Assembly: GCA_003573635.1 (NCBI GenBank)
Contig: QUTJ01031667.1
Coordinates: 1-14,613, forward strand
DNA length: 14,613 bases
Direction of reading: 5' to 3'
Source: Goniomonas avonlea
Taxonomy: Eukaryota; Cryptophyceae; Goniomonadida; Goniomonadaceae
Shown here piece by piece: positions 9,801 through 14,613 of this stretch; within the stretch, counting starts at the first letter, position 1; each line of letters starts with the position of its first letter. The notes under the pieces are model-generated. The model ran no database searches. It had not been told where the DNA came from and worked only from the letters and a program-made list of their open reading frames with translations. The translations under genes were made by a program, and so were the position numbers.

Positions 9801-11129
9801 GATGCAGCATTGACACGCCGCCTCGTCTCCACTGACACTCCACTCGGCTACAATCGCGAGCACACTCGCCACCTGACTCACTTTTGCATGTAGAGCTGAA
9901 TGGCATGGCAACACGCCGTCTGGAGCTTGTGAAGGACAGCATCGTCCTGGATCAGTGTTAACGTTGAAAATGCAAGCGAAGCAGGCAGAAATGAACGCGG
10001 ATTACCACTTCTACGCAAAAAGGCGAACTAGTCGTTGGGGGGGGGGCTCAGCTAAGCTAACCACTTGCATCGAAACCCTATTGATGAGCGTGTCACTATT
10101 CTTACGTCGTCTTTGTAAAGACCAGCGAGGGCATCTGACGGTGCAAGGTACTTGTGGAACTCGGCCATCCAAGCGGGCATGTTCTCCTCGAACACTGGTT
10201 GTCAGGTCAGTAGCAGCAACACCCCAATCAGCCGCGCTTGTACCTTCAGGTAGATCCTGGCAATTTAGAGAGTAGAAAATACGGGTGCACAGATTCAAGG
10301 TGTTCAGGAGCACGTCACACTTGGCCTTATCGCCACCAGCCGTGTCCACTGCTGCGCTTGACATTTTGTACAACGCAAGCAGAGGTCCGTGCAAGCAGTC
10401 CAACACATACTTAATCTCTGTAAAGAGTTCATCACTGCGGCACATTGCTCGGTATCTGACCACGGTATGAGTTTGGCAAACGATGGAGCGCGGCTAGCAT
10501 ACCGTTTCGTAATGCTGTGGATGCTGTGCAGAACACCATTGATAGCAGCAATATCCTGACCCTGCAACTTGTCCACCAACTCCTACAACACAGACAGTCA
10601 ACTACTGCCAGAAACAGAAGGGGACACATGATACCGGAAGCAGCGACTGCCACTTGGCAGGGAAGTCAGAGGCGCTAATCAGGGTCAGCGCCTCCGAGAG
10701 TTGGCGGCGTAGATTGAACGGGACAGTCAACATAAGGCTGACAAGAACTTGCTTGATCTGTTCCTTGTCGGCGTCATCAATGACAAACTCGACGTCGTCA
10801 CCCTAAGATCGTGGTTTCAGCCGCAGAATGAGTGAACAACAGTTCGCCACCTGCTTCCAGTGGTTCTTTACGTGATTCTTCAGGGTGATGGCGGACTGCA
10901 GGCGAGACTGGGGTCCATATGTCTCAACGCTCACAAGTTTCAGAAGCAACACGGGGTAGCCTTTCTGCGAGCGCACACCAGCCAAAAAAGCCTCAGCTGA
11001 CACAAATGTCAGAATCGGTACCAAACCTCCATGGTTACTGCCACCTTGCTTTGACACGTTGCGGTCAGGAGAAATCGTCTGGATCATCACATTGGCGAGA
11101 CCCGCCATGTTCTGCTCGTTCACCTCCAT
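2231..11129 (-). CDS. CSE1: Exportin-2 (CSE1/CAS), importin-alpha re-export receptor, 23 coding exons
   Basis: Exportin-2 returns importin-alpha to the cytoplasm with RanGTP; it is an all-helical HEAT-repeat karyopherin of about 970 aa. Joining 23 exons gives 974 codons plus no internal stop, against 971 aa in human CSE1L. Exons: 11045-11129, 10851-10996, 10635-10802, 10503-10582, 10244-10455, 10106-10194, 9882-9946, 9107-9203, 8517-8678, 8052-8236, 7786-7891, 7388-7486, 6890-7029, 6296-6428, 5722-5832, 5183-5353, 4529-4764, 4126-4219, 3907-3983, 3498-3644, 3134-3238, 2543-2669, 2231-2320. Landmarks: start MEVNEQN with an importin-beta N-terminal domain in residues 1-80, FYSLNCQDLPE near 220, the family signature RRDLEGSDTDTRRR from about 372, VVHTYAAYALER near 530, WERRGNIPALVRF near 700, and C-terminal VKGYLAAAGVAM. 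All phases match and all introns are GT-AG. Exon 19 is the least certain, because its acceptor (CAACAG) is weak. The start was chosen by alignment to MELSDAN of human CSE1L. Confidence 0.96.
2341..2537. repeat. Purine-rich (GA)n tract filling CSE1 intron 22
   Basis: The plus strand is almost pure G and A for about 190 nt, with a core of alternating GA at 2359-2394 and degenerate GAGAGxGGAAA units after it. On the transcribed strand this is a very long polypyrimidine run ahead of the acceptor at 2321. Confidence 0.9.
2729..2836. repeat. G/T-rich tandem repeat, period about 30, in CSE1 intron 21
   Basis: Three to four degenerate copies of a unit built on GGTGTTGGAGGTGGTGGGAG and GATGTTTGG lie end to end. 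They fall in the 464-nt intron between exons 21 and 22 and have no coding meaning in the gene. Confidence 0.75.
2872..2910. repeat. Perfect 13-bp inverted repeat with 13-nt loop in CSE1 intron 21
   Basis: AATATCCGCCCTG at 2872-2884 is exactly reverse-complementary to CAGGGCGGATATT at 2898-2910. Both strands could form the hairpin. It is longer and more perfect than the small palindromes elsewhere in the window. Confidence 0.85.
3354..3513 (-). repeat. Three tandem copies of a 49-57 bp unit carrying the exon 20 donor
   Basis: Units at 3465-3513 (49 bp), 3408-3464 (57 bp) and 3354-3407 (54 bp) begin CTTRTGTCAGCATGTG followed by GTGCGTTGCTG. The first contains the last 16 nt of exon 20 and the real donor after position 3498; the others repeat both inside intron 20. 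The last two differ from the first mainly by a GGCCTGGC insertion. Confidence 0.9.
3632..3836 (-). repeat. Two tandem copies of a ~100 bp unit carrying the exon 20 acceptor
   Basis: Copy 1 (3632-3734) begins at CTGTCCGAAGGCGCTGCGAT and contains the start of exon 20 with its acceptor; copy 2 (3735-3836) begins at TTGTCCGAAGCTGCGAT. Both continue with GGGAGGG, a dinucleotide tract (TG/CG in copy 1, TC then TG in copy 2) and TGTGTTCCTCTGCCCCC. Copy 2 therefore holds a decoy acceptor just before position 3744 on the transcribed strand. A run of 12 C lies at 3705-3716. Confidence 0.85.
4314..4515. repeat. GA/GGGA-rich tract in CSE1 intron 17
   Basis: Degenerate repeats of GGGAGCGAGGGCGGGGGAGA type occupy most of the 309-nt intron. 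A related but less regular GA-rich tract lies at about 4016-4100 in intron 18. Confidence 0.8.
4765..5182 (-). other. CSE1 intron 16 (418 nt)
   Basis: The intron is bounded by a donor after CCCACCCCG and the acceptor CCGACAG. It contains the G-run cluster at 4946-4970 and a short CT repeat at 5086-5101. I see no gene inside it. Confidence 0.85.
4946..4970 (+). other. Potential G-quadruplex in CSE1 intron 16
   Basis: Five runs of 3-6 G separated by single C residues (GGGC GGGG C GGGGGG C GGGG C GGGG) fit the loop-1 G-quadruplex pattern closely. The G-rich strand is the template strand of CSE1, so the nascent RNA would be C-rich. Confidence 0.7.
5354..5721 (-). other. CSE1 intron 15 (368 nt) with degenerate copies of the exon 16 edge
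   Basis: Two stretches look like worn copies of the sequence around the exon 16 acceptor (about 5310-5360): one at 5425-5475 (CAACTGCGG, then ACCTGGTCCACTCACAG) and one at 5530-5560 (GCCAACTGGCACCAGCTGCGA). The rest is C/T-rich on the plus strand with no gene. Confidence 0.6.
5813..6067 (-). repeat. Six tandem copies of a 44-bp unit carrying the exon 15 acceptor
   Basis: Units start at 5813, 5857, 5901, 5943, 5987 and 6031; lengths are 44, 44, 42, 44, 44 and 37 bp. On the transcribed strand each reads CTTTTCCGCAG then TCTGACCTGACGCC, that is a pyrimidine stretch, an acceptor and the first codons of exon 15. Only the unit at 5813 continues into the rest of exon 15 (5722-5832). There are no unique spacers, so this is not a CRISPR array. 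Confidence 0.95.
6429..6889 (-). other. CSE1 intron 13 (461 nt)
   Basis: The donor follows ACACTGCG and the acceptor ends TGACGGTGCCAG, with a textbook branch site TTGACTAAC upstream. Inside are a TG-rich run at 6539-6563 and a run of 13 C at 6840-6852. No gene is seen. Confidence 0.85.
7030..7387 (-). other. CSE1 intron 12 (358 nt)
   Basis: No gene is seen. A degenerate duplication is visible: GAAACCCACACAA...GCATCTGCCCGC (about 7059-7110) recurs as GAAGCCCACGCAACGCATCTGCCCGC (about 7148-7173). Confidence 0.6.
7537..7578. repeat. Three 14-bp tandem units in CSE1 intron 11
   Basis: CGCTGTCTCTCTGT, CGTTGTCTCTCTGT and CGCTGTCTCTCTGT follow each other directly within the 299-nt intron. Confidence 0.9.
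7958..8069 (-). repeat. Duplicated exon 10 donor segment (31 bp, 29 identical)
   Basis: 8039-8069 holds the last codons of exon 10 and its donor; 7958-7988, inside intron 10, repeats it with two mismatches. On the transcribed strand both read TCCAAGGACGC followed by GTGCRT. The second donor lies 81 nt downstream and the stretch between is open in the exon 10 frame. Confidence 0.9.
8277..8370. repeat. Degenerate short repeats in CSE1 intron 9
   Basis: TAGAAACGAGTCAC occurs at 8277-8290 and again at 8298-8311, followed by looser variants such as GAAATGAGTCGCAAGTCAAGTAC. They sit directly upstream, in transcript sense, of the exon 10 acceptor region. Confidence 0.75.
8679..9106 (-). other. CSE1 intron 8 (428 nt)
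   Basis: Apart from a GA-rich stretch at about 8755-8790 I see no repeat, RNA gene or coding signal in it. Confidence 0.8.
9204..9881 (-). other. CSE1 intron 7 (678 nt), the longest intron
   Basis: It joins exon 7 (ending at 9882, donor GTGAGT) to exon 8 (starting at 9203, acceptor CTCCCAG). It holds the CG/CA tract at 9276-9338 and otherwise AT-richer sequence with no coding or RNA-gene signal I can identify. Confidence 0.85.
9276..9338. repeat. Alternating (CG)n(CA)n(CG)n tract in CSE1 intron 7
   Basis: About 63 nt of nearly perfect purine-pyrimidine alternation: CG repeats, then CA repeats interrupted by two CAGCA steps, then CGCG again. Such sequence is prone to Z-DNA. Confidence 0.9.
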
Positions 11130-11369
11130 GTTGGCTGCGCTTGTGTTTGAGCTCTTCGAATTCTGCAGAGGCGGCAACACCTTGTCACACGTCAAAACAA
11201 GGCTTGCGAGAACAGCTAGCACTCTATCTATCTTTATGTTACATCTCTGTCACCTTGGCCCGAAGGGCTGATGGCCGACTTCCAGAAAAACACTATCGAG
11301 GGCTGGCCAAAATCCGCGCGATCGATAGACGATGACCTTGACAAAGGCTGCGCGAACGCTTGCAAGGAG
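11130..11369. promoter_or_regulatory. Head-to-head intergenic region between CSE1 and UBC9
   Basis: The start codons of CSE1 (minus) and UBC9 (plus) are 240 bp apart, so this stretch must carry both 5' UTRs and both promoters, probably as one bidirectional unit. I see no convincing TATA box or other core element. Its role is inferred from gene position only. Confidence 0.55.
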
Positions 11370-12217
11370 ATGAGCGGCGTGGCAAGGTACGATGCGTGCG
11401 GGCGTGCTAGCAATCTGACCAAAAAATAGAGCTCGTTTGTCTGAGGAGCGCCGTGCTTGGCGGCGAGAGCATCCCTATGGCTTTTGGGCCCGTCTTGAGA
11501 CAGCCCCTGATGGCAGCCAGGATCTCCTGAAGTGGAAGTGTGGCATTCCCGGAAAGGCAGGGGTGCGCTATTTCCCCCTTCCCGTTTGCTCTCGGTGCTG
11601 ACCTTGCTTTGCAGACTTTATGGGAAGGAGGTATTGTGATTTTTGTTTTGAACTGCCCTCCTGACCATCTTTCTCCAAAAAAAAGGCCTCTATACGTTGA
11701 CAATGGAATTCAGCGAGGATTATCCCCTGAAGCCTCCGAAATGTGAGTAATGCACAGCTTGTCAATTTTCGTTGTTTCCAGTGTTGACTTTGGATCAAGG
11801 CAAGTTTTGGCCCGGGTTTTTCCACCCCAACATTTATCCATCTGGAACTGTTTGCTTGAGCATTCTCAACGAAGAGCAGCAATGGCAGCCGGGTATCACC
11901 ATTAAGCAGGTTGGGTTGATTTTCTCTTTCTGTCATCTCTGACATGCTCATTCCTGACAGATTCTCCTTGGTATCCAAGACCTTTTGGACTCGCCTAACC
12001 CTCTAAGTCCCGCCCAAGCCGATGCATATCAGCTGTACACGTGCGCTACCTGTCTCCACACATCTTGTCTGGAGTCATGAATTCTCGTTTCACCCTCCTG
12101 TCCCCTTTCTGTTCGTGTTCTTCTTGTCGTGACTCGTGACCCCCCAACAGGACCCGACGAGAGGAGTACGACAGGCGTGTGAAGGAATTAGTCGCGCAGC
12201 ACCCCCCGGAGCTCTAA
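11370..12217 (+). CDS. UBC9: SUMO-conjugating enzyme UBC9 (E2), 7 coding exons
   Basis: UBC9 takes activated SUMO from the E1 onto its catalytic cysteine and passes it to lysines of mainly nuclear targets. Exons 11370-11386, 11430-11562, 11615-11630, 11686-11742, 11800-11909, 11961-12040 and 12151-12217 give 159 aa (human UBE2I has 158). The protein starts [18 protein letters not shown], has WEGGLY at 53-58, PPKCKF near 72-77, the HPN motif at 83-85 and catalytic Cys93 in [10 protein letters not shown], all at human numbering. The ITIKQILLGIQ helix follows. The C-terminal helix ends HPPEL. Position 127, Asp in human UBC9, is Ser here, followed by Pro128. Exon 3 is a 16-nt microexon. Introns are 43-57 nt except the last (110 nt). 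It is divergent from CSE1 and convergent with SELENOM. Confidence 0.97.
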
Positions 12218-12478
12218 GCTCTGAATTCCTCTCGGTTTGGTCCATTTCAAATCTAATGTAACATATCGATGTCTTGCCGCGGCAAAATGGGGCCAGGAGG
12301 CTTCTGGGTGGGCGCGTTTAGTATGGGAGGTCGATGATCGACACGACTCCTGCCAGCACACGCAACTCGAAACAATTCGCATTGCTTGGGAGCTCTCCGA
12401 AACTCTCCGAAACTCGCTTCCAGATGATAAAACCTGCGTGTCTTTTGCTGCCCACATTGAGAAGTTTTTTTTTGCGTG

Positions 12479-12484
12479 TTTAAT
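12479..12484 (-). terminator. Possible poly(A) signal of SELENOM (ATTAAA)
   Basis: ATTAAA is the commonest variant of AATAAA. It lies on the transcribed strand 18 nt past the SECIS element, which is a sensible place for the 3' end of this mRNA. The assignment rests on the hexamer and its position only. Confidence 0.35.
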
Positions 12485-12501
12485 TTGTTTTTACGTTCTC
12501 G

Positions 12502-12569
12502 TGCATGGCACTCACATCAGTCTGCGCTCGGCTTCAAGCCTTTCGAACGCCAACGTCACACTCCATGCA
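12502..12569 (-). promoter_or_regulatory. SECIS element (form II) of selenoprotein M
   Basis: On the minus strand this 3' UTR segment folds as a eukaryotic SECIS. Helix I is TGCATGG (12569-12563) with CCATGCA (12508-12502). After an internal loop comes the quartet TGAC (12558-12555) against TGAT (12519-12516), giving the tandem G-A/A-G core. Helix II pairs GTTGGCGTTCG (12554-12544) with CGAGCGCAGAC (12530-12520) through 11 positions with one G-A mismatch and two G-T wobbles. The unpaired AAA (12543-12541) opens the apical loop, and GCT/AGC can form the extra mini-stem that defines form II. It starts 30 nt after the stop codon and about 250 nt after the selenocysteine codon in the spliced message, beyond the minimum spacing known to work. 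Confidence 0.93.
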
Positions 12570-12599
12570 GATCAAACGGATGATATCTCGGAATGAGAA

Positions 12600-13077
12600 T
12601 TACTGGACAGCGGGCTTCTTTTGAAATCCGTTGTCCTCGAGAAGCTTTGCAATCTCGTCGTCACTCATCGCGGACAGATTGTGCTCCTCAGTGAGGACAT
12701 CGCCTTCTCCATAGAAGAACAAGGTCGGCACAGCGCCTCCCTTGAATTTGACCTCAAGCCGCTCATAGTTGGGCGCGTCCTGATAGACAAATTTCTTCAC
12801 CTGCAAAGCTATAAGCACATCACTCTCAACGGATCACATTTCCGAACCTTGGGAAGGTGATTCAAACGTCATCCAGGGCAGGTCTCCAGCATGGCCCGGC
12901 TGTGAACAAAGATTTTAGGTCAAGATTGCAAACGGAAAGAAACACTTACACAGGCTGCTCTGCAGCCACGTAGACCACACATGCGGCGAATAACACGGCT
13001 GCGACAAGCAACAACGTGCCTGCGAAACTAAGTCAGTGTCTGTCTCAGGTCGGGGTCGTCGTCGCACTTGTCTTCAT
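12600..13077 (-). CDS. SELENOM: Selenoprotein M, thioredoxin-fold ER selenoprotein with in-frame UGA
   Basis: SelM is a small thioredoxin-fold oxidoreductase of the endoplasmic reticulum. Exons 13068-13077, 12950-13019, 12848-12899 and 12600-12800 give 111 codons including the stop, if TGA at 12869-12871 is selenocysteine. The start MKTSTLLLV begins a signal peptide that runs to about residue 24 (hydrophobic core, then VYVAAEQ). The redox motif is Cys34-Pro-Gly-Sec37, followed by RLNHLPKVKKFV, which parallels QLNRLKEVKAFV of mammalian SelM, and by FYGEGDVLTEEHNLSAMSDD and LLEDNGF. Conserved coding continues in frame past the TGA, across an intron, and the SECIS lies just after the stop. The related Sep15/SelF is excluded by the CxxU spacing and the LNxL context. 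There is no KDEL-like tail, and it lacks the acidic C-terminal extension of mammalian SelM. The first coding exon has only 10 nt. Confidence 0.95.
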
Positions 13078-13204
13078 GTTTTGTTTCGGCCGGTCAAAAA
13101 CGATGACCCCGCCTTCAAGAAAATTCGCTACTGTAGCTCCCAGTCTGCTACCGTGCCCGCTAACTTGTGTGACTTGGAGCTCAAGTCACTTAGTTGGAGG
13201 GAAA
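13078..13204. promoter_or_regulatory. Head-to-head intergenic region between SELENOM and CENPS
   Basis: Only 127 bp separate the SELENOM start (minus) and the CENPS start (plus). Both 5' UTRs and promoters must fit here or inside the neighbouring gene, so a bidirectional promoter is likely. No TATA box or recognised element is visible. The open frame continues upstream of the CENPS ATG into SELENOM sequence, but the upstream part has no histone-fold similarity. Confidence 0.55.
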
Positions 13205-13760
13205 ATGGAGGATGACAGCGTTCCTCCCGTCGATGTACAATTCCACTACGCTGTTGCTCGTATCTGCGAGGAAGAAGGTTGACTCAGTTTTGCTCGCTGT
13301 TTGGGTTCTAATAGCTCCACGCAGGCGAGGCACAGAATATGACGGTGTCCAAGCAGGCCGTCCTGGCTCTCGCAGAAACTACGCAACGATACGCAGGTGA
13401 CCAGGCCTGATACACGCGCTCTGTGACTATTTCTTGCAGAAATGCTTGGTATGGACCTGGAGCTGTTTTGCCGGCATGCAGGTCGCAAGGTGTGAGCTGC
13501 CTCCCACGCCATCTCTTGTGACCTGTCGACAGACCATCAGCGTGGAAGATATTAAGCTGTGCGCGCGCAAGAACGACGACCTGGTTGGGCACTTAGAAGA
13601 GATGGAAAAGGAGCTCAAAGCAGAGGCTGAGGTGCGAGCTGCAGCCAACCCAAAGAAGCCCGCGAAGCGACCAAAAACGGTGAGATCCAGAGGCAGTGAC
13701 CACGCGGCGGACTCACCTGTGGCAGGCAAAAGCAGCAAGGGCAGAAAAGGGTGGGGATGA
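13205..13760 (+). CDS. CENPS: CENP-S / MHF1 histone-fold protein, 4 coding exons
   Basis: CENP-S (MHF1) pairs with CENP-X (MHF2) in a histone-fold complex that binds DNA, serves the inner kinetochore and stimulates FANCM-type translocases. Exons 13205-13277, 13325-13396, 13440-13489 and 13533-13760 give 140 aa, against 138 in human. The order fits the family: FHYAVARICEEEG (about 13-25, first helix), VSKQAVLALAETTQRYAEML (about 31-50, long middle helix), LELFCRHAGRKTISVEDIKL (about 54-73, matching FARHAKRTTINTEDVKL of human), then RKNDDLVGHLEEMEKEL. The last 40 residues are Lys/Arg-rich, as usual for this protein. Introns are 43-47 nt. The ATG at 13205 was chosen because the histone fold begins just after it. 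A GTGAGA at 13680 could be an extra donor, but reading through gives a plausible basic tail. Confidence 0.9.
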
Positions 13761-13823
13761 GGAAGAACGAGACTAAAGATTGTAAAGTGCATGTAAAATA
13801 TCTTGAGCAAGATCATGCTTTCG

Positions 13824-14448
13824 TCATGGTGTTCTTGAAGAGCATTGGCCACGCAATGCCGCAAGCAACAGGAGCCTGTCTCCTAGCGGGCGCACACCCC
13901 CCTCTTCTTTGAGCAATTTCAGCGCAAGCTCTGTGCCACCTGTCCCTCCAGTTCCCATCGAATCCAGGAGTGACAGCGCACGCAAAGCTTGCAAACTGCC
14001 CAGTCTGTGTGACGGGTCCGCAAGCTCCGGAACAAGATGCTCCAGCCGATTGTCCTTCAAAAGCTCAACTACTGCAGCATCAATCTCGTGCTTGCTCGCT
14101 GGTTTAGTTGCCACAACTACAACAGGCTGTGTACCGCGTGGGGCAGCGGCCACAGACGCAGGAACCGAAACCTGGCCCTGAGGGATATCTGGAGGCGCTG
14201 GTAGCTGCTTCGGTGTGTTACCATGGTCGGGGGCGAGCCCAAGACCTTTGGTCCCCAGGGCGCGAAGCAAAGTGGGCATGCCAACGAGGTCATCTGTTGT
14301 GGCGTCGTGCCACAGCTGTGCCCCTGGCGGTTGTTGTCACTCGAACGAAAGCACCCAAAAGCGAGAAAGATCGCAACAGCACAACGCGGATGCACTCGGT
14401 ACACAGACTGAGGGTCGACAGGACAGGGATAGGAAACGGGGGAGGCAT
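13824..14448 (-). CDS. Uncharacterised protein with a SAM-like C-terminal domain
   Basis: I do not recognise this gene. A 166-codon open stretch on the minus strand ends at the TGA at 13824-13826. An in-frame stop upstream is removed if a 79-nt intron (14324-14402) is spliced, joining exon 14403-14448 (start MPPPFPIPVL) to exon 13824-14323 and giving 181 aa. The middle is Pro/Ala/Val-rich and looks disordered. The last 80 residues, from HEIDAAVVELLKDNRLEHL through LQALRALSLL to GVRPLGDRLLLLAALR, resemble a sterile alpha motif: a WL/ELL-type first helix, and the G-x-x-x-LG-x-R-x-x-LL-x-A ending. A Gly/Thr-rich insert sits in the middle. Exon 1 is a guess and the gene may continue upstream through the CA repeat. 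The gene is convergent with CENPS, the stop codons lying 63 bp apart. Confidence 0.5.
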
Positions 14449-14542
14449 GATAGACTTCTCGGTGGTCACGGGGCGGTCCGCATGGAGTACACCACACACA
14501 ACACACACATACGCACACGCACGCACGAGCGCGCGCGCACCC

Positions 14543-14550
<8 letters not shown>

Positions 14551-14613
<63 letters not shown>
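14551..14613. repeat. (CA)n microsatellite at the right edge
   Basis: Thirty-one uninterrupted CA units run to the end of the window and are cut by it. A less perfect CA/CG stretch precedes them from about 14493. It lies upstream of the SAM-like gene. Confidence 0.97.

Larger units (their letters stand above)
12218..12599. other. Tail-to-tail 3' UTR region of UBC9 and SELENOM
   Basis: These 382 bp separate the stop codons of UBC9 (plus) and selenoprotein M (minus) and must carry both 3' ends. The half nearer SELENOM holds its SECIS element and a possible minus-strand ATTAAA polyadenylation hexamer at 12479-12484. The half nearer UBC9 shows a short direct repeat (CTCTCCGAAA, twice, about 12393-12412) and no clear AATAAA. 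No protein-coding signal is seen. Confidence 0.6.

Noticed and set aside
12869-12871. TGA as a true stop, leaving a thioredoxin-like pseudogene
   Set aside because: Homology continues in frame after it, splice phases are intact, and a full SECIS lies in the 3' UTR.
12600-13077. Sep15/SelF instead of SelM
   Set aside because: The C-P-G-U spacing and the following RLNHLPKVKKFV match SelM; Sep15 has CGU and an upstream Cys-rich domain that is missing here.
13016-13204. Longer CENP-S with an N-terminal extension from an upstream ATG
   Set aside because: The extension overlaps SELENOM exon 1 and part of its intron 1 antisense and has no similarity to CENP-S, whose histone fold starts right after the ATG at 13205.
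14117-14613. Minus-strand frames rich in Cys-Val repeats at the right edge
   Set aside because: They are translations of the CA/TG microsatellite.

Overview
This window is nuclear DNA from an intron-rich eukaryote. Every recognisable gene is split by GT-AG introns, mostly 43-57 nt long, and gene spacing is tight. Selenoprotein M with an in-frame UGA argues against land plants and most fungi, which lack selenocysteine. A protist or alga with compact genes is the best reading, but I cannot name the organism.

Five genes sit on alternating strands. (1) 2231-11129, minus: a complete CSE1/CAS exportin-2 gene, reconstructed as 23 coding exons and 974 codons. (2) 11370-12217, plus: the SUMO-conjugating enzyme UBC9, 7 exons, 159 aa, catalytic Cys93. 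(3) 12600-13077, minus: selenoprotein M, 4 exons, 110 aa, with TGA read as selenocysteine in a CPGU redox motif and a well-formed SECIS element (12502-12569) in the 3' UTR. (4) 13205-13760, plus: CENP-S/MHF1, a histone-fold kinetochore and DNA-repair protein, 4 exons, 140 aa. (5) 13824-14448, minus: a weakly supported protein with a SAM-like C-terminus. Positions 1-2230 hold no gene I can support.

The layout gives two short head-to-head intergenic regions (CSE1/UBC9, 240 bp; SELENOM/CENPS, 127 bp) and two tail-to-tail junctions. CSE1, UBC9 and CENP-S all act in nuclear transport or chromosome biology; SelM would act in the ER. No shared pathway is shown by the sequence.

The most unusual structure is inside CSE1. 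Its first five introns are 47-52 nt, like those of its neighbours. Introns 6-22 are 142-678 nt and full of microsatellites and local tandem duplications. At four exon edges the duplication copies the splice site itself: the exon 15 acceptor (6 copies), the exon 20 donor (3), the exon 20 acceptor (2) and the exon 10 donor (2, the second in frame). Exon boundaries were assigned by reading frame, GT-AG sites and remembered similarity to the animal proteins; no search or transcript data were available.
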